Notes: a model not told the origin generated them from the letters alone. DNA of 46,544 nt from an uncultured Lachnospiraceae bacterium (GCA_947650005.1 CANSTU010000018.1:1-46544); one strand, 5' to 3'; positions 16,470-24,822 are shown, counted from the first letter of the stretch. Translations and numbers: made by a program.

Positions 16470-17849
16470 TTACTTATTCGCAATCCTTTCAATTACGCTT
16501 TCTGCCATCGACTGCGCTTTGTCGAGGGCACTGCCAGGTTCTGCGCCTTCCATGATCACCGACTGAATCAACGGATCTATCACTTCATTGGCCAGAAGGA
16601 AAGGTTCCGTAAAGGTCGCCGGCGCCATATAGGTAGTGTCAACGGAAGGATCCGCAGACATGGCTACCAACAGTTCGCTGCTGGTATAACGCTCGTCCTG
16701 CGTAGCAGGCGTATAAACGCTGGGGAAGCCGCAGTCCAGAGACCAGCGCAGGATACCTGTGGTTTCTGTAGTTTCAAATCCCTTGAACCACCATTCGATG
16801 AAACGGAAGCAGGCTTCCTTTGCTTCATCGCTTGCATATTTCGTTACGGAAAAACCGGAAACCGTGGACGGATTGATAGGGCCCGCATCCCCGTCGGGAA
16901 GGAGGGAAATCCCATAGTTCAAACCAGCATCCTTCAGCCCTGCATTCAGCCAAGCGCCTGAGCAGATAATACCGATCTGTCCGGCCTGCATCATGGAACC
17001 AGTATCAGACTCCACAGGGTTGTTGCCCTGATCCACCATGCCTTTGTACCATTCAAGGAACTTCTTGTAACCTTCGTTTCCAGCAAAATTGGCGGTATAG
17101 CTGCCATTTCCGTCATCGCTCACATACATTCCGCCAAACCGCTGCATAATCTGCAAATTGGATGCCACATCCGTATAGGAAACGCCAGAACCATAGACAT
17201 TCCTGTCCTCATCCGTGATCTTAGCTGCCATTTCAGCCCATTCTTCATAGGTGGCAGGCGGGGTATCCGGATCCAGCCCGGCCGCCTCAAACAGATCCTT
17301 GTTCCAATACATATACCGGCCCGTCTGCTGGAAAGGCAGTACATAGACGGTATCGTTCAGGCTACAGGTATCAAGCAGGGACGGTACCCAATCCGCTTTT
17401 TCCAAAGAAGTCGCTTCAAAGATCTCATTCATGTCGATCAGATAATCAGGATAGGTAAACTTGTAATTGTGAACTCCCAGAATCATATCCGGGCCTTCGT
17501 TTGCGGCAAAAGATGCTGCAATCTTATTCTGGAAATCGCTGTTAATATCCATCTCAACCGTAATCCCATAAGGATTATCCGCATTAAATTCCTCCACCAT
17601 TTCCAGAAGAACGTTGCCGTCATTTCCTGTCCAGCCATTCCAGAATTGAATGGTTATAGGAGCGCTGTTGCTTTCCGCACTCTCTTCCACCGCGCTTTCG
17701 CTTTCACTTTCTGCCTGTGCAGGAGCAGATGAGGGTTCTGCAGCATCTCCCCCGCCCCCTGTTTCTCCTCCCTTTGAACCTCCACAGCCTGACAATGTAA
17801 CCATTACCAAGCTCATGCAGACGGCCAGCGCCTTTGCATACCTCTTCAT
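16470..17849 (-). CDS. Sugar-binding lipoprotein of an ABC transporter (family 1)
   Basis: The 459-residue protein begins with a lipoprotein signal peptide, hydrophobic ALAVCMSLVMVTLSGC with the lipidated cysteine, then a low-complexity Glu/Ser-rich linker. The mature part has the family-1 solute-binding pattern FWNGWTGNDGNVLLEMVEEFN. It captures an oligosaccharide or glycoside outside the cell and delivers it to the two permeases. The start at 17849 follows AAGGAGGAG; the open frame extends to 17900 without a site. A near-consensus promoter lies upstream with an operator shared with the LacI gene, so expression should be induced by the LacI ligand. It is the first gene of the operon. Confidence 0.94.
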   Translation of the reverse strand: MKRYAKALAVCMSLVMVTLSGCGGSKGGETGGGGDAAEPSSAPAQAESESESAVEESAESNSAPITIQFWNGWTGNDGNVLLEMVEEFNADNPYGITVEMDINSDFQNKIAASFAANEGPDMILGVHNYKFTYPDYLIDMNEIFEATSLEKADWVPSLLDTCSLNDTVYVLPFQQTGRYMYWNKDLFEAAGLDPDTPPATYEEWAEMAAKITDEDRNVYGSGVSYTDVASNLQIMQRFGGMYVSDDGNGSYTANFAGNEGYKKFLEWYKGMVDQGNNPVESDTGSMMQAGQIGIICSGAWLNAGLKDAGLNYGISLLPDGDAGPINPSTVSGFSVTKYASDEAKEACFRFIEWWFKGFETTETTGILRWSLDCGFPSVYTPATQDERYTSSELLVAMSADPSVDTTYMAPATFTEPFLLANEVIDPLIQSVIMEGAEPGSALDKAQSMAESVIERIANK

Positions 17850-17882
17850 ATGATTTCTCCTCCTTTTCTTTGTTGCATAATG

Positions 17883-17900
17883 TTGCATTACATAATGCAA
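17883..17900. promoter_or_regulatory. Palindrome in the binding-protein leader
   Basis: TTGCATTACATAATGCAA is an 18-bp palindrome with 8-bp arms, just downstream of the inferred transcription start and touching the LacI-type operator. It could be a second operator or a leader hairpin. A partial direct copy, TTGCATAATG, lies just downstream on the transcribed strand. Confidence 0.55.
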
Positions 17901-17911
17901 TTTCGTTTTAG
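17900..17911. promoter_or_regulatory. LacI-type operator, binding-protein operon
   Basis: ATTTCGTTTTAG, a core shared with 20938-20948 and 22220-22230. It begins 7 bp downstream of the -10 box, a position expected to block initiation. Confidence 0.65.
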
Positions 17912-17918
17912 TGAGTTC

Positions 17919-17947
17919 ATTGTACGATTAATGCATTTGGTTGTCAA
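17919..17947 (-). promoter_or_regulatory. Promoter of the sugar ABC transporter operon
   Basis: On the minus strand a perfect TTGACA (17947-17942), 17-nt spacer and TACAAT (17924-17919). Transcription should start near 17912, inside or next to the LacI-type operator. Confidence 0.8.
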
Positions 17948-18180
17948 TGTATATAATTGCCTAACTGAACGCGTATTTTTCGTCAATTTTTACAATAAAT
18001 TTGTCCTTTCCTTTCTCTGCATCCCATGAAATCCTTTTCCATCGCCTTTTTCTATGTCGAATCCTCATTCCGACTTTCTGCTCTGAAAATGCTAAATTTA
18101 TCGGATTCTTCTTTATATCTTACCTGCAATTTTTCCACACTTTTCCTGCGCTTTTCTCCTTTATCGTTTTAGCTTTTTCA

Positions 18181-18209
18181 TTGACTTACCATTTTTCCCG
18201 TGCTAGAAT
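18181..18209 (+). promoter_or_regulatory. Promoter of the MATE transporter gene
   Basis: TTGACT (18181-18186), 17-nt spacer, TAGAAT (18204-18209). It leaves a leader of about 28 nt holding a strong AGGAGG. The rest of the 394-nt gap between the binding-protein and MATE starts is AT-rich with nothing further recognised. Confidence 0.7.
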
Positions 18210-18243
18210 GGGGCCAGTTTGATTCAAAAGGAGGTTGAAAAGA

Positions 18244-19770
18244 ATGATAAAGATAAAAAAGAATTCCCCAGGTGGCCAAACCACAGTCACCACCATCGAC
18301 AAGCTTCCGCCCGGCTCCGACGAAGATATTCTCGCAGAACGTATTTCCAGCACGCTCCCGGACGGTATTACGCCGCGAATGCTCTATGGAGACATCCTGC
18401 GCATCGCTTTCCCCACCGCCATCGAACTGGCTCTCACCTCACTCGTCTCCATGGCTGATCTCATCATGGTAGGCGGGCTAGGCACTTGGGCCATCACGGC
18501 CGTAGGGCTCACCACCCAACCCAAATTCGTCCTGATGACCATGGTGATGGCCATGAACGTGGGCGCCACTTCCTTGGTTTCCCAGTCCAGGGGGGCAGGA
18601 GATCAGGAGAAAGCCAGACTGTATACCAGACAGGCCCTGCTCATCAACCTGGCGTTGGCATTACTCTTTTCCGTGGCAGGCATTCTATCTTCCCGTGCCT
18701 TGGTACAATTCATGGGCGCTGCGGAGACCCGGGTTCTGGACGCCGGAGACGCTTATCTGAAAATACAGATGGCAAGCTTTGTATTTTATGGCATCACCTC
18801 CACGATCACCGCCGTGCTTCGCGGAATCGGGGATTCCCGCACCGCCATGTACTACAATTCCGTTGCCAATTTCGTGAATATCCTGCTCAATTACCTGCTC
18901 ATCGGCGGTAAGTTCGGCTTTCCCGCCCTGGGTGTGGCCGGTGCCTCCCTCGCCACCGCCATCAGCCAGTTTGCAGCTTTCCTCCTGGCTGTAGCAGCCC
19001 TTTGCCGAAAAAACTGTTATCTACATATAGGTCTGCACGATGATTTCCGGCCGCGCATAAAGGAATGCCGGGAGATCATCTCCATCGCCTTGCCAGCCGC
19101 GCTGGAACAGCTGATGATGCGCGCGGGTTCCATCGTCTTTTCCAGAACCATCGCTTCCCTGGGAACCCTGGAGTTCGCAGCCCATCAGGTATGCATGAAT
19201 ATCCAGTCTTTAACCATGATGAACGGGCAGATCTTTGCCGTTTCCGCCACCACCCTCATGGGGCAGGGCCTGGGACGCAGGCGTCCGGATATGGCGCAGG
19301 CGTATACGACCCGCTGCCGGCGATGCGGCATGTGGGTAGCCGTTTCCCTGGGCCTTGCGTTCGTCCTCTTCGGCCGCCCTCTTTCCTCCCTCTATACGGA
19401 TGATCCTCTGTGCATTTCCATCTGTCTCAATATCCTGTGGATCGTGGCCTTTATCCAGCCCTTCCAGTCCTCGCAGTTCATCGTTTCCGGCGCCCTGCGC
19501 GGGGCAGGAGATACGGGTTTTGTGGCCAAACTGACCTTTTTCACCGTCCTGCTCCTGCGTCCGGGCCTGGCCATCCTGGCCGTGGATTATCTTCACCTGG
19601 GCCTGTCCGGGGCCTGGATGGCCATTGCCACGGATCAGGTCCTGCGCGCCGTAGCGATTCTTCTGCGCTACCGCTCCGGAAAGTGGAAAGTGCTATGCCT
19701 ACGGAGGGGCCGGGAAAAATCGGTGCCGGACACCCTCAAGCCTTCCTCTGGCGCCTCTGGTAAAAGTTGA
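18244..19770 (+). CDS. MATE-family efflux transporter
   Basis: The 508-residue membrane protein has the duplicated six-helix MATE layout. Family signatures seen are the opening IAFPTAIELALTSLVSMADLIMVGGLG, AVGLTTQPKFVLMT, and in the second half LPAALEQLMMRAGSIVFS with GTLEFAAHQVCMN. Such proteins export drugs or metabolites in exchange for cations. An N-terminal tail of about 50 polar residues precedes the first helix, slightly longer than usual. The ATG at 18244 lies nine nt after AGGAGG; a TTG in the same frame at 18235 overlaps that site and is unlikely. Its last 35 bp overlap the 3' end of the convergent MFS gene. It could remove a toxic aglycone released by the hydrolases nearby (inference). 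Confidence 0.93.
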   Translation: MIKIKKNSPGGQTTVTTIDKLPPGSDEDILAERISSTLPDGITPRMLYGDILRIAFPTAIELALTSLVSMADLIMVGGLGTWAITAVGLTTQPKFVLMTMVMAMNVGATSLVSQSRGAGDQEKARLYTRQALLINLALALLFSVAGILSSRALVQFMGAAETRVLDAGDAYLKIQMASFVFYGITSTITAVLRGIGDSRTAMYYNSVANFVNILLNYLLIGGKFGFPALGVAGASLATAISQFAAFLLAVAALCRKNCYLHIGLHDDFRPRIKECREIISIALPAALEQLMMRAGSIVFSRTIASLGTLEFAAHQVCMNIQSLTMMNGQIFAVSATTLMGQGLGRRRPDMAQAYTTRCRRCGMWVAVSLGLAFVLFGRPLSSLYTDDPLCISICLNILWIVAFIQPFQSSQFIVSGALRGAGDTGFVAKLTFFTVLLLRPGLAILAVDYLHLGLSGAWMAIATDQVLRAVAILLRYRSGKWKVLCLRRGREKSVPDTLKPSSGASGKS

Positions 19771-20911
19771 ATCCTATCGTCACCACCACGATAAACGCCG
19801 CCAGGCAGTAGAACATCCTTCCGTAGCCCAACAAAGAGGATATTTTCCCCGCCACAATCGGCCCCAGCCCCTGTCCGATGTCCGCTCCGATATAATAGGT
19901 GCTGGTGGCCACCCCCACCCGCAGGGAATCCACCCGCTTAATGCAGGCCGACTGCAGCGATATCTGTCCGCTGCCCTGGCCCACCGCCTTCAGGACGGCC
20001 GCCAACAACATGACCCACAGCACGCTCCCCTTTCCCACAATCGCCATGGATACCGCGCTGGTGAGCAGGGAAATATTCACGATAAGAGTCAAGCTATTTT
20101 TGTCAGCAATCTTTCCCGCCACCAGACGAATGCCGAACAACGCTGCGGCGTTCACGGAGAAAAACAGGGCGATCCCCGCGATCTCCCTCTCCTCTCCCAG
20201 AAGAAGCAGGAAAGAATTGATCACGCCGTTCCCCAAAGAAAAAAGACCTGCCACCAGGGCATAGACAATACATTCCTTCGCAATCAGGTTATCCAAAGTC
20301 AGCCGTTTCTTTTCTTTCCCCTCTTCCTTCTTACGGGCCGGTTTATCCACCCCGAAAAGAACCAGTACCGCCAATACCGTCATAAGAGCAATGATCCCGA
20401 ACAGCGCCCGATAGCCCAGGCGGTTCTTCACGGCCAGCCCCAGGCTTGGCCCGCATACCTGGGAAAGCACCTGTCCCAGCCCGTAATAACCCAGCCCCTC
20501 AGCCAGGCGTTTTGAAGGAACATAATCGCACAGCAGCGCCATATTGGCCGTACCGCTCACCCCAAAGGCCGCTCCGTGCAGGATCCGCACCAGAAACATG
20601 GTCCGAATTCCTGGAGCCACGGCATACCCCGTCATCGCCACACAGATCATGACTGTGGAGAAAACACACATCATACGTTTATCCAAAATATCCGTAGCAT
20701 AACCGCCAAATGGTCTGATGAGCAAGGCCGACAGGGAATAGATTCCCACCAGCGTTCCGGCCGCCGTCAGACTGGCCCCCAGTTCCACTCCGTAGGAAGA
20801 AATCAACGTGGCAATCATGCTATAGCCAAAGGATGTGATCAGGCTCACCACGATCAACAGTATGTAATTCTTCCCGAATAATTTCTCTCCTTCTTGACTC
20901 TTTTTTTTCAT
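19736..20911 (-). CDS. MFS transporter
   Basis: The 391-residue protein has 12 predicted membrane segments and the MFS loop 2-3 motif as GIYSLSALLIRPFGGYATDILDKR (seen in parts: RPFGGYATD, DKR). It resembles drug or sugar/metabolite MFS carriers; substrate is unknown. The ATG at 20911 follows AAAGAGG; an in-frame GTG at 20917 overlaps that site. A LacI-type operator lies 24 nt upstream of the start, so the gene appears to belong to the same regulon as the sugar ABC operon. Its 3' end overlaps the MATE gene by 35 bp tail to tail. The lacI gene lies upstream on the same strand, with three hairpins between. Confidence 0.92.
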   Translation of the reverse strand: MKKKSQEGEKLFGKNYILLIVVSLITSFGYSMIATLISSYGVELGASLTAAGTLVGIYSLSALLIRPFGGYATDILDKRMMCVFSTVMICVAMTGYAVAPGIRTMFLVRILHGAAFGVSGTANMALLCDYVPSKRLAEGLGYYGLGQVLSQVCGPSLGLAVKNRLGYRALFGIIALMTVLAVLVLFGVDKPARKKEEGKEKKRLTLDNLIAKECIVYALVAGLFSLGNGVINSFLLLLGEEREIAGIALFFSVNAAALFGIRLVAGKIADKNSLTLIVNISLLTSAVSMAIVGKGSVLWVMLLAAVLKAVGQGSGQISLQSACIKRVDSLRVGVATSTYYIGADIGQGLGPIVAGKISSLLGYGRMFYCLAAFIVVVTIGFNFYQRRQRKA

Positions 20912-20937
20912 ATGCACCTCTTTCCGCTAAATTACAT

Positions 20938-20948
20938 TTTCGTTTTAG
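20938..20948. promoter_or_regulatory. LacI-type operator upstream of the MFS gene
   Basis: TTTCGTTTTAG, identical in 11 bp to the sites at the ABC operon and lacI promoters. A candidate -10 (TATACC on the minus strand, 20955-20960) lies six bp away, the same geometry as at the other two sites. No -35 is recognisable. Confidence 0.65.
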
Positions 20949-20959
20949 CAACATGGTAT

Positions 20960-20988
20960 AAAGAAAACCCCTCTTCGGAGTTTTCTTT
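20960..20988 (-). terminator. AAAACTCC/GGGGTTTT hairpin between lacI and the MFS gene
   Basis: On the minus strand AAAGAAAACTCC pairs over 12 bp (one G-U) with GGGGTTTTCTTT around GAAGA. It may end lacI transcripts before the MFS promoter. A close relative stands at 5945-5970. Confidence 0.55.
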
Positions 20989-21007
20989 TTTTCGTTCTTA
21001 TACCCCT

Positions 21008-21036
21008 GCATATCGCAGGCTATGCCTGCGATATGC
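21008..21036. terminator. Perfect 13-bp hairpin downstream of lacI
   Basis: GCATATCGCAGGC and GCCTGCGATATGC around a TAT loop. A second hairpin, TTTGAAAC/GTTTCAAA with ATA loop, lies at 21050-21068. Neither has a U-run. They lie between the lacI stop and the MFS promoter. Confidence 0.5.
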
Positions 21037-21140
21037 CACCACTAAAGAGTTTGAAACATAGTTTCAAATTTGCTACCGTCCATACGCCGTTGACGTTTCG
21101 TTTTCCAATCATCCGGTTTTGGCCAAAGACAGCCTCATTT

Positions 21141-22184
21141 CTACGGCTCTAGAAAACCGCCGCAGCTTTCCCTGAATACGTATTCCGCATTCAAAATACG
21201 GCTCATCGGCATATCGATGTCATTCTCTATCACGAGAATAATCAGGTTCAGCGCGCTTTCCGCCACCTCCTGCATGGAAATGTAATTGGAACTCACTGTC
21301 GGAGAAAAACAGTCAAAAGCATCGCTGTCACCGTAGGCGAGGATTTCCATATCTCCGGGAACGCTTAGCCCGGCCTCTTTACAGGCTCCAAGCACCCCTA
21401 AAACCTGTTCGGGAGCCATCACGTATATGGCTTCCGGCTTCCTCTCACTGTGTAACAGCTCCTTCATCGCCTTATAGCCGGACAGATAATCACGCCCCTC
21501 CGTCTCCTGTACCCATTCCTCGCAGATCTCTATGCCGCAGCGCTTACACATCTCCATAAAGCCCAGCTTACGCAGGGTAGCGCTTTGCCCCTTCTGAAGG
21601 CTCCCCACCAATCCTGCCGACAGATGCCCCCTCTGGGAGAAAAGCCGCGACACGTTTTTCCCCACCTCATAGTCCTCCACATAGACGCAGTGATAACGCC
21701 TTTCGTTGCGCAGAAGCAACACGATGGGCAGATCGAATTCATTGGCATTGAGAAATTCCGCATCCTGCTCCGAAACGCCGCAGATGATGATTCCGCTGAA
21801 ACGCTGGTGGGTCATCAATGACCGGTACCGGCTTAACTGTCCGAATTCAAACAGCTGAACATAGAATTCTACCTGATATCCCTTCTCCTGCGCCGTACTG
21901 TGAAGCCCCCGAAAAAAGCGTCCCATCACATCATCCGCATAACCGCTGTTCCAGAAAACGGCAATCACCCTCGCCGTCTCCTCTCCACCGGTGGTCCGCA
22001 GCCGCCGCGCATAGATATTGGGCTGATAGTCCATTTCCTTCGCCGCTTCACGAACTCTCTGCTGCGTTGCCTTGGAAATGCGCATCGCATCACCGCGCCC
22101 GTTGAGTACGATGGATACCGTTCCTGCCGACAATCCAAGCCGCTGGGCAATCTCCTTGATTCTTGCGCCACTTCCTTTTCCCAA
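21141..22184 (-). CDS. LacI-family transcriptional regulator
   Basis: The 347-residue protein starts with the LacI helix-turn-helix and hinge (IKEIAQRLGLSAGTVSIVLNG, then YQPNIYARRLR), followed by a periplasmic-binding-protein-like sensor domain. It likely represses in the absence of a sugar-type inducer. No ATG exists in frame before a stop; the best start is TTG at 22184 with AAAGG four to five nt upstream. A run of ten G (22195-22204) lies just before that site. Its own promoter carries an 18-bp operator overlapping the transcription start, so autorepression is likely. The same core occurs upstream of the MFS gene and the sugar ABC operon. Confidence 0.92.
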   Translation of the reverse strand: MGKGSGARIKEIAQRLGLSAGTVSIVLNGRGDAMRISKATQQRVREAAKEMDYQPNIYARRLRTTGGEETARVIAVFWNSGYADDVMGRFFRGLHSTAQEKGYQVEFYVQLFEFGQLSRYRSLMTHQRFSGIIICGVSEQDAEFLNANEFDLPIVLLLRNERRYHCVYVEDYEVGKNVSRLFSQRGHLSAGLVGSLQKGQSATLRKLGFMEMCKRCGIEICEEWVQETEGRDYLSGYKAMKELLHSERKPEAIYVMAPEQVLGVLGACKEAGLSVPGDMEILAYGDSDAFDCFSPTVSSNYISMQEVAESALNLIILVIENDIDMPMSRILNAEYVFRESCGGFLEP

Positions 22185-22194
22185 AATACCTTTA

Positions 22195-22204
22195 CCCCCC
22201 CCCC
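22195..22204. repeat. G10 homopolymer in the lacI leader
   Basis: Ten consecutive C on the plus strand (G on the transcribed strand) between the operator and the ribosome site of lacI. Such tracts can change length by slippage and alter translation efficiency. Confidence 0.6.
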
Positions 22205-22214
22205 TATCTTATTT

Positions 22215-22232
22215 AGCTATTTCGTTTTAGCT
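22215..22232. promoter_or_regulatory. LacI-type operator at the lacI promoter
   Basis: AGCTATTTCGTTTTAGCT has a central CG and matching outer arms AGCTA/TAGCT, the usual form of a LacI operator. It begins two bp downstream of the -10 box. Confidence 0.7.
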
Positions 22233-22233
22233 T

Positions 22234-22262
22234 ATCCTACTCTTTTTTTCCCTTTTTGTCAA
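22234..22262 (-). promoter_or_regulatory. Promoter of the lacI gene
   Basis: On the minus strand TTGACA (22262-22257), 17-nt spacer, TAGGAT (22239-22234). Confidence 0.75.
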
Positions 22263-22281
22263 GTATTTCACGGATTTTCTC

Positions 22282-22310
22282 TTGACAACAGCCTGCGGGT
22301 GTGGTAATAA
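22282..22310 (+). promoter_or_regulatory. Promoter of the family-VIII esterase / GH51 / MarR operon
   Basis: A perfect TTGACA (22282-22287), 17-nt spacer, TAATAA (22305-22310). It diverges from the lacI promoter with the two -35 boxes about 20 bp apart, so regulators bound here could affect both. Confidence 0.75.
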
Positions 22311-22314
22311 TTCA

Positions 22315-22330
22315 AATTAGATATCTAATT
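22315..22330. promoter_or_regulatory. Perfect palindromic MarR-type operator
   Basis: AATTAGATATCTAATT is a 16-bp perfect palindrome four bp past the -10 box, so a bound protein would cover the transcription start. The size and AT-rich TTAG/CTAA arms are typical of MarR-family sites. A MarR gene closes the operon. Confidence 0.7.
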
Positions 22331-22370
22331 AGCAAATGAATGACTCAACAATGAAAAGGAGGAACCACAA

Positions 22371-23543
22371 ATGTCAAACGCCAAGGATCTGGACCGTCTT
22401 CTCCAGGGATTTGTGGACAGAGGACTGCCGGGTTGCGCCATGAAGGTCGTAGCCCGGGGCAATACCCTGTATGAAGGATATTTCGGATATGCCGATGTGG
22501 ATACCAAGAAACCGATCCATGAACGGTCGGTTTTCCGCCAGGCTTCCCTGTCCAAGATTCCCATGTACACCGTCATGATGATGCTTTTTGAGCAGGGGAA
22601 ATTCCTGCTGAATGATCCCATCAGCCGCTTCTTCCCTGAGTGGGCGTCCGTCAAAAAGTATGTGCGTAAGTCCAACGGATCAATAGAAGCCGTTCCCACG
22701 GACGGTCCTATTACGGTACGGGACGTCCTGTCCATGAAATGCGGCCTGCCCTACTGCAACAGCACCGCCCCCACCGATGATCCCACGCTTCGCGCCATGC
22801 AGGAATGTATGCGTCCGCTTTGGGAAAAAGGACACTATACGCTCCGCGAACAGATTGCGGCTATATCGAAGGCTCCCCTGGCCTTTGAGCCCGGGACGCA
22901 CTGGCTCTACGGATTTTCCAGCGAACTGTCCGCAGGTATTATCGAAGCGGTCTGCGATAAGTCCATCGACGATGTGATGTTGGAATATCTGTTCCGTCCT
23001 CTAGGCATGGATGATACCCGTTCCCGCTTTTTCGGGGATATTCCGGAACGCCTGGTAAAGCTGTATCAATCCTCACAGGACAATACGCTTTCGCCCGGCC
23101 CTGACTTCTTCGATCGCAAACACCTTCCCGGTCCGGAGCATGAGGCAGGATGGGGCCGGCTGTTTTCCACCGTCAACGATTATTCCAGCCTGATGCAGAT
23201 GTTGGCTAACGGCGGCATGCACGACGGCATCCGCATCATAGGACGTAAGACCATCGACCTGATGCGCGCAAACGGCCTCAATGCAGTACAACAGGAGGAC
23301 TTTAACGATCCCTATAATGCAGGATATGGATATGGGTACGGCGTACGTACGCTCATCGACAACGCAGCCGGCAATCTGAACGGTTCGCCAGGCGCTTTCG
23401 GCTGGACGGGAGGTTTCGGTACTTGGGCCGAAGCGGATCCCCAGGAAGGGCTTTCCATCGTCTATATGCACAATCTCGTCCCTAACCAGGAACGTTACTA
23501 TCATCCCCGTATGCGCACTGCGGCGTATGGGCTGATCGAATAG
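22371..23543 (+). CDS. Beta-lactamase-fold serine hydrolase (family VIII esterase-like), copy 1
   Basis: The 390-residue protein has the class-C beta-lactamase/family VIII esterase fold. The S-x-x-K motif is S59-L-S-K62 in FRQASLSK. The tyrosine motif is expected in HWLYGFSSE, and GWTGG near the C terminus stands where penicillin-recognising enzymes have KTG. No signal peptide is present, so cytosolic ester or amide hydrolysis is more likely than cell-wall work. AAGGAGG precedes the ATG. It is the first gene of an operon with a second copy, a GH51 enzyme and MarR. Tandem copies share GYGYGVRTLIDN/GYGYGMRTLMDK and AFGWTGG, showing local duplication. Confidence 0.88.
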   Translation: MSNAKDLDRLLQGFVDRGLPGCAMKVVARGNTLYEGYFGYADVDTKKPIHERSVFRQASLSKIPMYTVMMMLFEQGKFLLNDPISRFFPEWASVKKYVRKSNGSIEAVPTDGPITVRDVLSMKCGLPYCNSTAPTDDPTLRAMQECMRPLWEKGHYTLREQIAAISKAPLAFEPGTHWLYGFSSELSAGIIEAVCDKSIDDVMLEYLFRPLGMDDTRSRFFGDIPERLVKLYQSSQDNTLSPGPDFFDRKHLPGPEHEAGWGRLFSTVNDYSSLMQMLANGGMHDGIRIIGRKTIDLMRANGLNAVQQEDFNDPYNAGYGYGYGVRTLIDNAAGNLNGSPGAFGWTGGFGTWAEADPQEGLSIVYMHNLVPNQERYYHPRMRTAAYGLIE

Positions 23544-23625
23544 GTTTTACCGGATGCCTCCATGCGCCGTTACGCGGCGCCCCAATACGCATGAAAAGCC
23601 GTTTATGCGGCAGAAAGTAGGTATT

Positions 23626-24822
23626 ATGTCTGATTTCAAACATTTGGATGCTTTGCTGCAAAAATATGTGGATGACGGCCTTCCCGGATGCGGATGCGTC
23701 ATTTCCCGGAAGGGGGAAATTTTATATGAGAATTATTTCGGCTGGGCCGATATAGAAGGCGGGCAGGCCCTCAACGCCGATCATGTTTTTCGTCAGGCGT
23801 CTCTGACCAAAATTGCCATGTACACGCTGGCTATGATGCTCTACGAGCAGGGACGTTTTCTCATGACCGATCCCATTTATGAATATTTCCCCGAGTGGAA
23901 GCATTCCACCAAACTGGTGCGCCTTGAAAACGGGTCTTGGGACGTGGTTCCCACCGATCAGCCAATCACCGTGCGTCAAGTCATGAACATGACCTGCGGC
24001 CTTCCCTATGAACTGATCATGGGAAGGACATTTGTACCGCATCCCACTGCGGCTGCAATGGCGGAAAGCATGAAAGAACTGCGTAAAAAAGGCCGTTTCA
24101 CCCTGCGGGAACAGATCCGGGCCGTTGCCAACGCGCCGCTTGCCTTTGAACCGGGAACCCAGTTCCTCTACGGCTTCGCCAGCGAACTGACTGCAGGGCT
24201 GATCGAAGTCATAACGGGTAAGAGCGCGGAAATGGCGCTGAAGGAAATGCTGTTCGAGCCGCTTGGAATGGATACCACCGCAAACTTCCTGTTTGGGGAT
24301 ATGGGGGAGAGACTTGTGAAGAATTATTATCTCACCCCCGGCAAGGAACTTGGGGAAGAAGGCGCTCTTTTCGTCCCGCCTGCAGAGGAAGACGTCATGG
24401 TGGGCCCTCTGGGAACCGTTTCCGGATTTTCCAGGGTGGTTACTAACTGCCGCGATTATACCAAACTGATGCAGATGCTGGCGAACGGCGGCGTCTACAA
24501 CAAAGTACGCCTCATTGGCCGCAAAACCATCGACCTCATCCGTACGAATACGCTGACAGACGAGATGCTCGAAAAGGATTTCTATAACTCTTATCTCGCC
24601 GGATATGGATACGGATACGGGATGCGCACGCTGATGGACAAGTACGCTGGCCAGCACAATGGTTCCCTGGGAGCCTTTGGATGGACCGGCGGTTCCGGCA
24701 CATGGGCGGAGGCCGACCCGTCCGAGGGCGTCTCCATTGTCTATATGCACAACATTCAGCCCAATCTGGAAGAATACCATCATCTGCGCATGCGCGCCGT
24801 CGCTTATGGCTGCCTGGACTGA
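23626..24822 (+). CDS. Beta-lactamase-fold serine hydrolase (family VIII esterase-like), copy 2
   Basis: The 398-residue paralogue of the preceding gene keeps S59-L-T-K62, QFLYGFASE and GWTGG. The start at 23626 was chosen because MSDFKHLDALLQKYVDDGLPG aligns with the N terminus of copy 1; the frame is open for 24 more codons upstream but that stretch has no counterpart. The ribosome site is weak (GTAGG). Compared with copy 1 it has extra residues around EEGALFVPPAEEDVMVG, which may alter the substrate pocket. Two related but diverged esterases suggest different acyl positions or chain lengths on one class of substrate (inference). Confidence 0.87.
   Translation: MSDFKHLDALLQKYVDDGLPGCGCVISRKGEILYENYFGWADIEGGQALNADHVFRQASLTKIAMYTLAMMLYEQGRFLMTDPIYEYFPEWKHSTKLVRLENGSWDVVPTDQPITVRQVMNMTCGLPYELIMGRTFVPHPTAAAMAESMKELRKKGRFTLREQIRAVANAPLAFEPGTQFLYGFASELTAGLIEVITGKSAEMALKEMLFEPLGMDTTANFLFGDMGERLVKNYYLTPGKELGEEGALFVPPAEEDVMVGPLGTVSGFSRVVTNCRDYTKLMQMLANGGVYNKVRLIGRKTIDLIRTNTLTDEMLEKDFYNSYLAGYGYGYGMRTLMDKYAGQHNGSLGAFGWTGGSGTWAEADPSEGVSIVYMHNIQPNLEEYHHLRMRAVAYGCLD

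Noticed and set aside
22371-24822. Antibiotic-resistance beta-lactamases
   Set aside because: No signal peptide, no KTG motif, and an operon with a glycosidase point to esterase-type hydrolases.
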